A stretch of DNA of 64,000 bases, taken from Pedobacter steynii. GTDB lineage: Bacteria > Bacteroidota > Bacteroidia > Sphingobacteriales > Sphingobacteriaceae. A program made the translations under genes and the position numbers. Below are positions 42,244 through 50,990 of the stretch, piece after piece. Location of the stretch: positions 3,658,001 through 3,722,000 of the forward strand of contig NZ_CP017141.1 of the NCBI RefSeq assembly GCF_001721645.1, given 5' to 3'. Positions within the stretch are counted from its first letter, which is position 1. Every line of letters starts with the position of its first letter. The notes beneath the pieces were generated by a model. That model was not told where the DNA came from, did no database searches, and saw only the letters and a list, made by a program, of their open reading frames with translations.

Positions 42244-42942
42244 TTATAGATCTATATCTTTCATAGAAGGCATGTCTATTTCCTTGACACAGCTTGCATT
42301 GCTGGTCTGGATCACAAAATTTAGTGCACTGATGACATCAGAAAGAGGGATGAGCGTTTCATCATGTTCCGCATCTGTTGCTAAATCTCCCAGGTTAAGT
42401 GCGGTAATTCCAATGTTGTCTTTTCTCAGATGGGTTCTTAAGGACTGAACTACGCCACGCAAGGCAAATTTTGCTGCAGAAAAAATAACAGCTTGCTTAT
42501 TGTGGTTTTCCAGGCCAAGAGTGGAACCTATAAATATGATTTTTGCATTCTCAGACTTTCTGAGGTTGGGTAGAAATGACTGTACAGACAGGATGAGGGA
42601 AGTTATGTTGGTATGAATAATTTCTTCGATTTCATCAACAGCCAATTGTTCGAAATCATAATCTGCGTTAAAAGCAGTTTTTTCCCAGATTCCCACATTG
42701 TAGATCAGATAGTCAATCTGTTCTCCTCCAATTGCGTGTTGAATTGCTTCTTTCGCATTTTTAACATCAGAAAGGTCGGCCTGGATCCAAAAATGTCTGT
42801 CATTTTGTGTATTCAGGAAATCCGGCCTGGTACGCGATATACCAAAGACTTTATCTTCAGCATCTGGTAACTGATTAAAAATGGCCTTCCCCAATCCTTT
42901 ACTGACACCATAAATTAAAAAGGTTTTCTGTGTAAGTTTCAT
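42244..42942 (-). CDS. SDR-family protein with altered active site
   Basis: The 232-residue protein has the SDR Rossmann fold: cofactor motif YGVSKGLG (11-18), an altered NNAG (YNVG, 81-84) and Ser140 in IFIGSTLG. The catalytic YxxxK is FSAAK here (Phe154, Lys158), so the proton-donating tyrosine is missing. It may have lost reductase activity, or bind NAD(P) as a sensor or scaffold. It is a single gene, divergent from the second fucosidase. Confidence 0.8.
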   Translation of the reverse strand: MKLTQKTFLIYGVSKGLGKAIFNQLPDAEDKVFGISRTRPDFLNTQNDRHFWIQADLSDVKNAKEAIQHAIGGEQIDYLIYNVGIWEKTAFNADYDFEQLAVDEIEEIIHTNITSLILSVQSFLPNLRKSENAKIIFIGSTLGLENHNKQAVIFSAAKFALRGVVQSLRTHLRKDNIGITALNLGDLATDAEHDETLIPLSDVISALNFVIQTSNASCVKEIDMPSMKDIDL

Positions 42943-43074
42943 TTGACGTAAATTTTATTGCTGCGGATTGAAAATGTAAAACTAAATGATTAACCAGATT
43001 TTGATGTCATTTAAAAAACAAATACCGGACTGCCAATTTCGCTTAATGATTTGACAGGATCTCAGAATTAATTA

Positions 43075-43104
43075 TGGCTATTGCAACTATCTTTATAATA
43101 GCCA
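43075..43104 (+). repeat. Inverted repeat in the promoter region of the second fucosidase
   Basis: TGGCTATT and AATAGCCA (8 bp, 14-nt spacer) enclose TATCTTTA at 43088-43095, which differs from the -7 consensus at one base. The arrangement suits an operator around the promoter, or a hairpin in the leader. Confidence 0.35.
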
Positions 43105-43115
43105 ATTAAACACAT

Positions 43116-44444
43116 ATGAAAAAAAATATCCTGTTGATCACGATGATGATCTTTATGACCTGTGCTGTCTTTGCCCAGAAGAATTATCTGGAAGAATCAA
43201 AAGAAGCAAAAACCAAACGCATGCAGTGGTGGGATGATGCGACCTTTGGAATGTTTATCCATTGGGGAATATATGCAGTGCCTGCCGGTGAATACAATGG
43301 TAAAGGTGGTGGAGCGGAATGGATTATGGAAACACATAAAATTCCAACCAGTGAATATGAAAAATATGCTGCCCAGTTTAACCCTCAGCAGTTTGATGCG
43401 AAACAATGGGTCAGCATTGCAAAAAATGCAGGAGTGAAATACATTGTGATCACTTCGAAACACCATGATGGCTTTAGCATGTGGGATAGTAAAATTACCA
43501 AATACGACATCATGGATGCTTCGCCTTTTAAAAGGGACATCTTAAAAGAATTGTCTGATGCCTGTAAATCAGCGGGTATAAAATTCGCCCTCTACCATTC
43601 TATTATGGATTGGCACCAGCCGGATGCAAAATCAAAAGGTTCTATCCATCAGAACACTGCTAATCCAGATTTTAACAAATACCGTGAAGAATATTTAAAA
43701 CCTCAGCTGGCAGAACTGATTAAAAAATATGACCCTGCTATCCTTTGGTTTGATGGGGAATGGATTCCGGAATGGACAGAAGAGCAGGGGAAAGACCTTT
43801 ATAATTACCTGCGCAACCTCAAACCTTCTTTGATCATTAATAACCGGGTAGGAAAAGGCCGTGATGGAATGCAGGGCGTGAAGAAATACAAAGATGCAGC
43901 AGGTGATTATGATACCCCGGAACAGGAGATTCTGGCAGGTGCCGGACAGGATTATTGGGAAAGCTGTATGACGATCAACAACAACTGGGGATTCGTAAAA
44001 GCAGACCACAACTGGAAATCTGCACAGACTTTAATCGATAACCTGGTAGATATTACCGCGAAAGGAGGAAACTATCTGTTAAATGTAGGGCCTTCTGCAG
44101 AAGGATTAATTCCCGGGCCAAGTGTAGAAAGATTAACGGAGATGGGCGACTGGTTAAAGGTGAACAAAGAAGCGATCTATTCGACAAAAGGTGGTCATCC
44201 TTATAATGATGGGCCGAACATCAGGTTTACTCAAAGTAAAGATGGTAAATCAACTTATGCCATTTTTAATAAAGCCGAAAACAACGAGCTGGTAATCAAT
44301 GCCGTTCAACCAAAAGAGGGAGCTAAAATCTATATGCTTGGCGTTCAGCAACCGTTGGAATGGAGTAAAAAAGGAAATTCTGCAGTCATCAAATTGCCTG
44401 CAGTACTTCCCTGTAAATATGCATGGGTAATCAAAATGAATTAA
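43116..44444 (+). CDS. Alpha-L-fucosidase, GH29 (copy 2)
   Basis: The 442-residue protein has a Sec signal peptide (ends near VFAQ, 18-21) and the GH29 motifs TFGMFIHWGIYAVPAGEY (43-60), TSKHHDGFSMW (113-123) and ILWFDGEW with the nucleophile Asp213. It is closer to the classic GH29 pattern than the copy at 10970, with HWGIYAVPAGEY instead of HWGPVSLRGTEIGW, so the two may differ in linkage preference. It stands alone, with its own terminator, 31 kb from the fucose catabolic genes. Confidence 0.95.
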   Translation: MKKNILLITMMIFMTCAVFAQKNYLEESKEAKTKRMQWWDDATFGMFIHWGIYAVPAGEYNGKGGGAEWIMETHKIPTSEYEKYAAQFNPQQFDAKQWVSIAKNAGVKYIVITSKHHDGFSMWDSKITKYDIMDASPFKRDILKELSDACKSAGIKFALYHSIMDWHQPDAKSKGSIHQNTANPDFNKYREEYLKPQLAELIKKYDPAILWFDGEWIPEWTEEQGKDLYNYLRNLKPSLIINNRVGKGRDGMQGVKKYKDAAGDYDTPEQEILAGAGQDYWESCMTINNNWGFVKADHNWKSAQTLIDNLVDITAKGGNYLLNVGPSAEGLIPGPSVERLTEMGDWLKVNKEAIYSTKGGHPYNDGPNIRFTQSKDGKSTYAIFNKAENNELVINAVQPKEGAKIYMLGVQQPLEWSKKGNSAVIKLPAVLPCKYAWVIKMN

Positions 44445-44456
44445 CCCTTTTAGGAT

Positions 44457-44502
44457 AACCTGGTTTTGGAATCCCCGTAAAGCGGGCCTTCAAAACCAGG
44501 TT
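44457..44502 (+). terminator. Hairpin terminator after the second fucosidase
   Basis: AACCTGGTTTTG pairs perfectly with CAAAACCAGGTT; the loop holds a smaller CCCG/CGGG stem. It sits between the fucosidase and the convergent SRPBCC gene. Confidence 0.75.
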
Positions 44503-44536
44503 TATAATTGATCAGATACAGCTTTAACAAGAGCTG

Positions 44537-44998
44537 CTATTTAACTCCCTTCGGAAATTTATCCGCAATTAAGTTCAGGTTGATGCCATGTTCCATATAG
44601 GCTTTTAGCCCATCAACAACAGTAGTAAATCCGCCACTCGCCCCACTGATCTCTGCCATAAGCTGGTCTCCTGTAGTACGGAAGCCATACTGTGTGATTT
44701 TAACATAGGTGGTATCATCGCCCATCGGCTCAAATTCAAAATCAACTATAGTGGAATACTGGTCCCAGTCGACCGATATCTTTCTGTTCTCTATAATTTC
44801 CCTGACGAATACGGTGCTGGAAACGTCATACATTTCCCATTCCCAGGTGATACTTTTTCCCGTTTCAAGTTTGCCACTTCCTTTCGTGAACCAGAAATTT
44901 TTAGTGATCTCCGGATCTATAAAGGCCTGAAATACTGCGGCTGCCGGCCTTCTTATCAGCATTTGTGCTTCCACATAAGGTGTTTTCTTTGTTTCCAT
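44537..44998 (-). CDS. SRPBCC (AHSA1-like) protein
   Basis: The 153-residue protein has the START/AHSA1 helix-grip pattern (AQMLIRRPAAAVFQAFIDPEITKNFWFTKGSG, then GKSITWEWEMYDVSS and a long C-terminal helix SGGFTTVVDGLKAYMEHG). Such proteins bind hydrophobic ligands; a distant relation to Hsp90 activators gives the name. The function is unknown. A similar-type gene lies at 54685. Confidence 0.88.
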   Translation of the reverse strand: METKKTPYVEAQMLIRRPAAAVFQAFIDPEITKNFWFTKGSGKLETGKSITWEWEMYDVSSTVFVREIIENRKISVDWDQYSTIVDFEFEPMGDDTTYVKITQYGFRTTGDQLMAEISGASGGFTTVVDGLKAYMEHGINLNLIADKFPKGVK

Positions 44999-45119
44999 AG
45001 GTAGTTTAAAATAGAATGATTACCAAATTAAACATTATAACCTGAATTCTTAGCAAGGAAACAATTTAGGGCTAAAGCCATACGTTTTTTCAATACTTTC
45101 GTGATTTAAAACCAGGACA

Positions 45120-46460
45120 ATGGATTTTTTTAGCTTAGTTCAGATTAAAGAGGTAAAAAGCAAATACCCCTTTCTACAACAATATGAAGGATTTGATTTG
45201 TATGATGACTGGAACGAGGAGGATTATTTTTTACTGGCAAATGGAGATGTTCATATCGACGGACATTTTTACCTGGATATATTTGAGGAGGAGGTAAAGA
45301 GGTGGTTAAACAGGACATTGGTACCTAAACAGCTTAATGCTAATCTAAGAATAGAAGGAATTCTGATTAACGGAAATATAGTTTGCAAGGGTTGTGTGAT
45401 CAACAAAGAAGGGGATTATGGCCCCTTTGTATATGTAGGCGAAAATATAACCTGTCAAAGTCTGTTACTGGGTGGTTCTTATGTGATTGTAAATGGCAAT
45501 GTAACTGCGCAGGAAGTCGTGATGACGGATTATAATCATGGTCATTTTGCATGTGAGGGCACTGTTTATGCGCCCGTGTTTATTGCAAATGATCACAATA
45601 CTTACGTAAAGCAGCATGTAAATGAACGGTTCTATTATCATGACCGGTCAGCGGATCATCCAGAAGAAAACAATTGTTATGAAGATGAAGAAAGTGGAGA
45701 AAACTTTTTCTCAAAAGAACTTGCCCAACATGTAGACAATCCCTTAACCCAGACCTTCGAAGACCTGTTGATGGATCTGGAGGGAGGAGAATTTGTATTA
45801 AAGGGTCAGACTGGAACACTTAAAGATGCTGCTTACTGGCAAAAAAAAGTGGAACAGAATTACCGCAACTTAAAGCGTGTTCCCTCGGCGTACAAAACAG
45901 AAAGCTTATGCCTGCATGCCTTAAAAAACACCTTTTATGCATTGCCTTTTGTCCCCGAAAAATACATTACAGAAGACCTTTGCAGACAATTGGTAGAAAA
46001 AAATGGTTTTGCAATAAAAGAAATACCTGAACGCTTTATTTCCCCGGAGCTTTGTATGCTGGCGGCTCAAAAAGGGACGATGCTGCAGTTTATTCCAGCT
46101 CAGTTTATCACAGCAGAATTAATTATAGCTGTCTTTACCAATAGTAAGTCAGAACCGGATATTAACGATGTACCCGCATCTTTTATCACAGAGGATTTGC
46201 TGATGAGGTACCTCATGCTGGGTAAAGGTTTGTGGCTGGACAAGACCTGTAAAGAAAATAAGATCAATAAAATCGTGGTCATAAAAAGGGTTATAGATGC
46301 CGGTATCACCTATGTAGATACCATATTTGCAAATCATTGTAGCCGGGAGGCATTTGATTATGCTAAATTACGGTATGATGGGCCGGGGTATCAGCAGGAT
46401 TGGAATGCATACATCAACAAGTACAGGAATAAGCTGGGAAGAATAGGAATTGTGGTTTAA
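45120..46460 (+). CDS. Hypothetical protein: beta-helix-like part plus DUF4116-like repeats
   Basis: The 446-residue protein begins with a short helical part, then about 50-175 has regular turns of a right-handed beta-helix (NLRIEGILINGNIVCKG, VYVGENITCQSLLLGGSYVIVNGNVTAQEVVMTD), as in polymer-forming or capping proteins. Residues about 255-390 contain repeats of the DUF4116 kind, spaced about 24 residues (PSAYKTESLCLHALKN, PEKYITEDLCRQLVEKNG, PERFISPELCMLAAQKG, PAQFITAELIIAVF). No signal peptide. The combination suggests a scaffold; the function is unknown. Confidence 0.7.
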   Translation: MDFFSLVQIKEVKSKYPFLQQYEGFDLYDDWNEEDYFLLANGDVHIDGHFYLDIFEEEVKRWLNRTLVPKQLNANLRIEGILINGNIVCKGCVINKEGDYGPFVYVGENITCQSLLLGGSYVIVNGNVTAQEVVMTDYNHGHFACEGTVYAPVFIANDHNTYVKQHVNERFYYHDRSADHPEENNCYEDEESGENFFSKELAQHVDNPLTQTFEDLLMDLEGGEFVLKGQTGTLKDAAYWQKKVEQNYRNLKRVPSAYKTESLCLHALKNTFYALPFVPEKYITEDLCRQLVEKNGFAIKEIPERFISPELCMLAAQKGTMLQFIPAQFITAELIIAVFTNSKSEPDINDVPASFITEDLLMRYLMLGKGLWLDKTCKENKINKIVVIKRVIDAGITYVDTIFANHCSREAFDYAKLRYDGPGYQQDWNAYINKYRNKLGRIGIVV

Positions 46461-46496
46461 GAGAAGTTTGATAAAACCTGTTATAGATAAGATGGG

Positions 46497-47813
46497 TTAA
46501 AAGTAATCGGGGAACAATATGCTGAATGTGGTTCCCTTTTTTATTTCAGAGCGGACTTCAATCTGTAAATGGTGGTGAACGGCAATACTTTTAACGATAG
46601 CCAATCCTAACCCATATCCCACACTTTCTTCCAGGTTTGTTTTTCTGAAGCGGTCGAAAATAAATGGCAGGTCTTCTTCCGGAATACCGACACCAGTGTC
46701 GCTGATCGTAATCTGGTACCTGTTGTTCGAATACCCGTCGTTGATCATGATTTCTCCATCCTGACGGTTAAATTTTATCGCATTGTGAATGAGGTTGAAA
46801 AACAATTGAAACAACAGATCTCTGTTTACTTGTTTTACGGTTGCATTTTCAGAGATATTCAGAAAGATCTGTATATTTTTTTCTTCTAGCCGGTGACTGA
46901 TTTCTTCAACAATCTCATTAAACAATTCCAGCGGTTTGACTTCTTCTTTCCGGATGTATTGCTCGTTCTCGATTCTGGAGATTAACAACAAAGAACCGGA
47001 TATCTTTTTTAGTCTGTCCACTGTTTTCATCATTTCTATAATGGCCAGGGTAGAAGGTTCATCAAGAATTTCTTCTGCAAGCAGGTTTTCCATTTTATTC
47101 TGCAAAATGCTGATGGGGGTCATCAACTCATGGGAAGCATTGGAGGTGAACTCCCTTTCCTTATGGAAGGCTTCGTTGATCTGGTTCATCAATGTGCTGA
47201 GCGATTCGTCCAGGTATTTAAAATCGGTGGTGCTGGTTGGAATGCGTTTCTGATGATCCTCAAAAGGAAATTTCCGGTTAACCAGTTTGCTTTTTATAAT
47301 TTTTGCAAGCGGACGGATGATCAGGCGGGTAAAAGTAAGGTCGATTACAATCGTTAACACGATTAAGGTAATCAGCACATAAAGGGCAAAACGCTGTAAA
47401 GGTTTATTGTATTGATTGATACTGGCAGTCGTTTTTCCGATTTCCAGCAGGTAATTTTTCTGATGGTCTTTAAAAGTATGACTAAGCACCCGGTAATTGA
47501 GGGTATCTCTTTCCAGAAGACGCTGGGAATTCTTTATCGTATTGATGTTTAGGGAATCAGGTACCGGAATAATGGCTATAAACTCCTCCTTGAGCATGGT
47601 GTAGCTGCCATAATTGTCATCACCCTGGAAATAATATTCCAGTCCGTTTTTTTTAACGATGCTCAGCACTTTTTTTTGCTGCTGATGTAGGGTGTAATTG
47701 GTGTATTCTGAAGCAATTTGCCTGACCAGAAAGGGGAGAAGAAGAATGAAAAGTAATACAATCGCTAATTTAGACCCTGTAATAAAAAGGGTAAGTTTCG
47801 TTGATAATTTCAT
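46497..47813 (-). CDS. Sensor histidine kinase
   Basis: The 438-residue protein has two membrane segments (about 8-30 and 138-158) enclosing a periplasmic sensor of about 105 residues. The HisKA box is SNASHELMTPISIL with His228, followed by the N box (NLIHNAIKFN), G1 (DTGVGIPEEDLPFIFDRF) and G2 (GYGLGLAIVKSIA). It phosphorylates the response regulator encoded 1 bp upstream. The signal is unknown; the co-encoded outer-membrane protein and secreted basic protein suggest an envelope cue. Confidence 0.95.
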   Translation of the reverse strand: MKLSTKLTLFITGSKLAIVLLFILLLPFLVRQIASEYTNYTLHQQQKKVLSIVKKNGLEYYFQGDDNYGSYTMLKEEFIAIIPVPDSLNINTIKNSQRLLERDTLNYRVLSHTFKDHQKNYLLEIGKTTASINQYNKPLQRFALYVLITLIVLTIVIDLTFTRLIIRPLAKIIKSKLVNRKFPFEDHQKRIPTSTTDFKYLDESLSTLMNQINEAFHKEREFTSNASHELMTPISILQNKMENLLAEEILDEPSTLAIIEMMKTVDRLKKISGSLLLISRIENEQYIRKEEVKPLELFNEIVEEISHRLEEKNIQIFLNISENATVKQVNRDLLFQLFFNLIHNAIKFNRQDGEIMINDGYSNNRYQITISDTGVGIPEEDLPFIFDRFRKTNLEESVGYGLGLAIVKSIAVHHHLQIEVRSEIKKGTTFSILFPDYF

Positions 47814-47814
47814 G

Positions 47815-48489
47815 TTATTTTTTAATTCGGTAACCTACCCCACGTACCGTCTCCAGCCATTCTGTTTCTGCCCATACATTGAGTTTCTTCCTGATGTTTT
47901 TGATGTGGGCATCAATATAATTTGAATCGTAATCATCATTCACAAAGGTTCCCCAGATGTGCTCGCTTAGCTGTGCCCGGGTGAGTACCCTGTTTTTATG
48001 AAGGAGGAGATAGGTGAAAAGGTCGAACTCTTTACGCGAAAGCCCGATTTGTTCCTCCTCAAAGAGAATTAGTCTTTTTTGAAGGTCAATATTGAATTTA
48101 CCTATGGACAAGAGCTCTTCGCTGATATTGAATCTGCGGCGGGCGATGGCCTGCATTCTGGACTGGAGTTCCAAAAGATAGAAAGGTTTCGCCAGGTAAT
48201 CGTCTGCCCCAAGGTCAAGTCCGGAAACCCGGTCTTTGAGGTTGGTCCTGGCCGTGATGATGATATAGACTGTATCAGGATTGTTTTTTTTAGTCTGCTT
48301 GAGGAGATCGAGCCCATTTCCGTCGGGTAAACTCAGGTCTATCAGAATATAATCATACGTATTCAGCTCTATTTTTTGAAGCGCTTCCTTGAAAGAAAAA
48401 GCAATATCACAAAGGTAAAAGGCCTTTTTTAAAAAGGCCTCCATTTCATAGGCCAGTGTTTTTTCATCTTCAACGATTAAGACTTTCAT
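47815..48489 (-). CDS. OmpR-family response regulator
   Basis: The 224-residue protein has a receiver domain (1-115) with the phosphate-accepting Asp51 in LIDLSLPDGNG and Lys101 in LAKPF, then an OmpR/PhoB winged helix (about 125-222, with LSRKEFDLFTYLLLHKNRVLTRAQLSEHIW). It pairs with the kinase downstream, 1 bp away, and lies 9 bp after the outer membrane protein gene. Confidence 0.95.
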   Translation of the reverse strand: MKVLIVEDEKTLAYEMEAFLKKAFYLCDIAFSFKEALQKIELNTYDYILIDLSLPDGNGLDLLKQTKKNNPDTVYIIITARTNLKDRVSGLDLGADDYLAKPFYLLELQSRMQAIARRRFNISEELLSIGKFNIDLQKRLILFEEEQIGLSRKEFDLFTYLLLHKNRVLTRAQLSEHIWGTFVNDDYDSNYIDAHIKNIRKKLNVWAETEWLETVRGVGYRIKK

Positions 48490-48498
48490 AACTAAAGT

Positions 48499-49344
48499 TT
48501 AAAACTGATAATAGAAAGCAAAGCCAAAAAAAGACTGCTGAGGTTTTAACTCCGGTCCTGATTCCGTACCCAGAACTGACAACTGGTAACTCGCTTCAGC
48601 GATATAATTTGCCCGGCTCAGACTAAGTGGAAGTTTAAAGTTATAAGACAACAGGTTGAAACTATCCGTCGCTACGGTGGTAGTTATAGTAGAGCCAGGT
48701 TTGCCTGGTTGGTTAACTGGTGGTTTTCCTTTTCCTCTAGCCTGATCACGCTTGCCCTTTTCTATCGTATAGGTCTCATAAAAATGTCGGGTACCTGCAA
48801 TGAGCTCTATAGCAGGCTCTATGTAAATTGCATTTTTCTCATTAAATAAGCTGCCCAGACTGATTTCTTTTGAATTGGTCAGGCTTAAGAAAACATCCTG
48901 CTGTTTGCCAAAGGCATAGTCCGCACTGAGGTAAGTCTTGAGCCATGGCCATAAATAGGTAGCGGAAAGATTGATGTTATTTTCATTTGCCGCCTGTAAT
49001 AGAGGGGAGTTATCGGGAAAAAAGGAACGTGTATAAGCGATGCCGGCACTCCATTTCTCGTTGATATCATAATCATATCCCAGTCCAAGATCGGTCTCAG
49101 ATATTCCTGATCCATAATTCAGCAGTTTATAGGCACCTGCAGAAAAGTATAATCCTACCGGAAGTCTGAGGGTAGCATTGGCCAGCACATAAGGAAGTTT
49201 CTCGCTGGTCGTTTGTCCATAATAACTAACATTACTGTTGTACAGCGCAGCCAGGGTAAGGGTAGTCCGTTTTGAACTGTCCTGTTGTGCCAGTACGGGA
49301 ACTGAAAACAGGCAGATGAGCAAAAGAAGAGGGGGGATCTTCAT
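48499..49344 (-). CDS. Outer membrane beta-barrel protein of the two-component operon
   Basis: The 281-residue protein has a Sec signal peptide (ending at VLAQQ) and a mature chain of long amphipathic strands (TTLTLAALYNSNVSYYGQ, PYVLANATLRLPVGLYFSAGAYKLL, NLSATYLWPWLKTYLSADYAFG) ending in QSFFGFAFYYQF, typical of outer membrane barrels. A Gly/Lys/Pro-rich loop (ARGKGKPPVNQPGKPG) probably faces outward. It shares an operon with the regulators. Confidence 0.75.
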   Translation of the reverse strand: MKIPPLLLLICLFSVPVLAQQDSSKRTTLTLAALYNSNVSYYGQTTSEKLPYVLANATLRLPVGLYFSAGAYKLLNYGSGISETDLGLGYDYDINEKWSAGIAYTRSFFPDNSPLLQAANENNINLSATYLWPWLKTYLSADYAFGKQQDVFLSLTNSKEISLGSLFNEKNAIYIEPAIELIAGTRHFYETYTIEKGKRDQARGKGKPPVNQPGKPGSTITTTVATDSFNLLSYNFKLPLSLSRANYIAEASYQLSVLGTESGPELKPQQSFFGFAFYYQF

Positions 49345-49349
49345 AGATA

Positions 49350-49664
49350 CTACGGTCTTTTAATTTTTGGACGGATTACTTTAATTGGCTTGCCTTTAAT
49401 ATTGGGTTTAATAACTATGGGCCGGGATTGCTTTTTTGCTTTCGGAATTTCCCTGATATCCGGAACATCCTTGCCTTGTTTGCCCTTATCGTCATTTTTC
49501 TTTTTTTCTTTCTCCTGTGGAAGATGGCTAACGCTTTCTGTCAGAGAGAATTTTACGGTAGCAGGTTGCTTATACTCCCTTAGCGTTGATGCCCGCAGAA
49601 ATACGGGGAACATCAAAATAATAATGAGATTCAATAATCTGCGGAAAATGAATGCATTGTCCAT
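49350..49664 (-). CDS. Small secreted basic protein
   Basis: The 104-residue protein begins with a hydrophobic signal (LLNLIIILMFPVFLRA), and the rest is highly basic and Pro/Lys-rich: KEKKKNDDKGKQGKDVPD, then PKAKKQSRPIVIKPNIKGKPIKV and an ending KIKRP. It seems unstructured and positively charged, so it could interact with anionic envelope polymers. It is the first gene of the two-component operon, 5 bp before the outer membrane protein gene. I know no family name. Confidence 0.65.
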   Translation of the reverse strand: MDNAFIFRRLLNLIIILMFPVFLRASTLREYKQPATVKFSLTESVSHLPQEKEKKKNDDKGKQGKDVPDIREIPKAKKQSRPIVIKPNIKGKPIKVIRPKIKRP

Positions 49665-49840
49665 GATATAAATATAAAGATTTCAGGGTAAAAAGGCCTG
49701 ATTAGACAAAGATGATTAGCCAACATGAAAATAAGATGAAAGTTTGGGTGCAAATACTCCTGGAATTTCATGTTGTTTTCATGTTTACCCCCCAACTTTG
49801 ACTAACGAAAATGTGATATAGTTATTTAAAACAAAAACCT

Positions 49841-50638
49841 ATGAAAAAGAGAATTTTATATGCTGGTCTTGCTTTATTCGTGACGGGGCTAACCGTGCTT
49901 TACGGCTGTAAAAAAGATAAGGGGAGTTCTGATGGAACAACAAAGGTAGAAATCCGCATGACGGATGCTCCCGGAGACTTTGATAAGATCAATCTGAGTG
50001 TTAAAGAAATTATACTTTTTTCAGATGGCAAACCTTATGTATTTGCATCAAGCGTTAACATTTTTAATATTCTGGATTTCAGGATTGGAACGAGCAGACC
50101 TGATATTCTGGTTGCTTCCGGAGAAATGCCTTCAGGAGAGATTACTGAAATCAGACTGGTATTGAATGATAATGGAAATACCATTGTAGTGAATGGCAAT
50201 CCGGAGAATTTAACTACGCCAAGCGGACAGTCATCAGGCTGGAAAGTAAAACTGAAAGCCAATCCTACATTGGTGCCGGGCGTAACTTATTCGCTGTTAC
50301 TGGATTTCGATGCCGCAAAATCAATTGTAAAAACGGGTAATGGAAAGTACATACTTAAACCTGTTGTCAGAGGAATTACCGAGGCAACTTCGGGATTGAT
50401 CTCAGGTACAGTGATGCCTTTGGCAAGTCACCCTGAGGTATTGGTAATTGCAGGAACGGATACCGTAGGTACCCTTGCTGATCCTTTTACCGGAAAGTTC
50501 ACTGTTGGCGGACTTGGAAATGGAAGTTACTCCGTAAAATTTGTTCCGGTTACCGGGTATAGAGATAGTACAGTAACGAATGTTCAGGTAGCTCTTGGTC
50601 AGAATACCAGTCTGGGAACTGTAGTACTTAAACAATAG
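49841..50638 (+). CDS. DUF4382 lipoprotein
   Basis: The 265-residue protein has a lipoprotein signal ending in LYGC (lipid on Cys23) followed by KKDKGSSDG. The DUF4382 domain fills about 36-175 (KVEIRMTDAPGDFDKINLSVKEIILFSDG, then DILVASGEMPSGEITEIRLVL and PGVTYSLLLDFDAAKSIVKTGNG). A C-terminal carboxypeptidase-regulatory-like sandwich (about 180-265, ISGTVMPLASHPEV to VQVALGQNTSLGTVVL) follows. Function unknown; probably a surface or periplasmic binding protein. It is divergent from the two-component operon, which could control it. Confidence 0.85.
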   Translation: MKKRILYAGLALFVTGLTVLYGCKKDKGSSDGTTKVEIRMTDAPGDFDKINLSVKEIILFSDGKPYVFASSVNIFNILDFRIGTSRPDILVASGEMPSGEITEIRLVLNDNGNTIVVNGNPENLTTPSGQSSGWKVKLKANPTLVPGVTYSLLLDFDAAKSIVKTGNGKYILKPVVRGITEATSGLISGTVMPLASHPEVLVIAGTDTVGTLADPFTGKFTVGGLGNGSYSVKFVPVTGYRDSTVTNVQVALGQNTSLGTVVLKQ

Positions 50639-50647
50639 GAGAGGGAT

Positions 50648-50730
50648 GAGTACACCTGAAGGGTACTCAAAGTAAAGGGTTAATGCGCTGAAACGGCTTG
50701 AATTAAGTCGGGGGGCTTAATTGGTTTCAG
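50648..50730 (+). other. Structured 3' region of the DUF4382 transcript
   Basis: Two inverted repeats follow the gene: GAGTAC...GTACTC (50648-50668) and a nested pair with CTGAAAC...GTTTCAG outside and AATTAAG...CTTAATT inside (50688-50730). The inner loop is G-rich. They precede the terminator at 50754. Confidence 0.45.
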
Positions 50731-50753
50731 AATAGTATTAACCCTATTAAATG

Positions 50754-50779
50754 TAAAAGCCTCCTTAGGGAGGCTTTTA
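50754..50779. terminator. Bidirectional terminator
   Basis: TAAAAGCCTCC pairs perfectly with GGAGGCTTTTA (loop TTAG). The A and T tails allow use from both the DUF4382 gene (+) and the small lipoprotein gene (-), which ends 5 bp away. Confidence 0.85.
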
Positions 50780-50784
50780 TGATT

Positions 50785-50955
50785 TTAATTTTTTTTCTGC
50801 TGACCTGGAGCAAATGGTTTTGCTGACTTCGATCCCGTCCCCTTTTTTGCCTGCCCGGGAGGCACTTTGCCGCTGTTTCCTGCAGTACGATAGCTATAGC
50901 AGGAACTGCTGAGCATGATGGTGCTGATGGCAAGTATCAAATAAATCCTTTTCAT
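50785..50955 (-). CDS. Small lipoprotein with PPGQAKK motif
   Basis: This 56-residue gene is too short for most gene callers but clear. A lipoprotein signal (MKRIYLILAISTIMLSSSC, lipid on Cys19) is followed by a basic, disordered tail (KVPPGQAKKGTGSK, then SAKPFAPGQQKKN). Small exported proteins with a PPGQAKK motif are common in Bacteroidota, with unknown function. The gene is bracketed by two terminators, so it forms its own transcript. Composition recalls the secreted basic protein at 49350. Confidence 0.78.
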   Translation of the reverse strand: MKRIYLILAISTIMLSSSCYSYRTAGNSGKVPPGQAKKGTGSKSAKPFAPGQQKKN

Positions 50956-50990
50956 AATTTTGTTTCTTAGTCCTTTACTAATAATGTGCC

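Noticed and set aside
10970..44444. The two GH29 genes as a recent duplication
   Set aside because: Their active-site surroundings differ clearly and only core motifs match, so they are old paralogues or separate acquisitions.
50727..50933. A 68-residue frame opposite the DUF4382 3' region
   Set aside because: It reads through the bidirectional terminator and lacks a good start. The overlapping 56-residue lipoprotein in another frame has a clear signal and lipobox.
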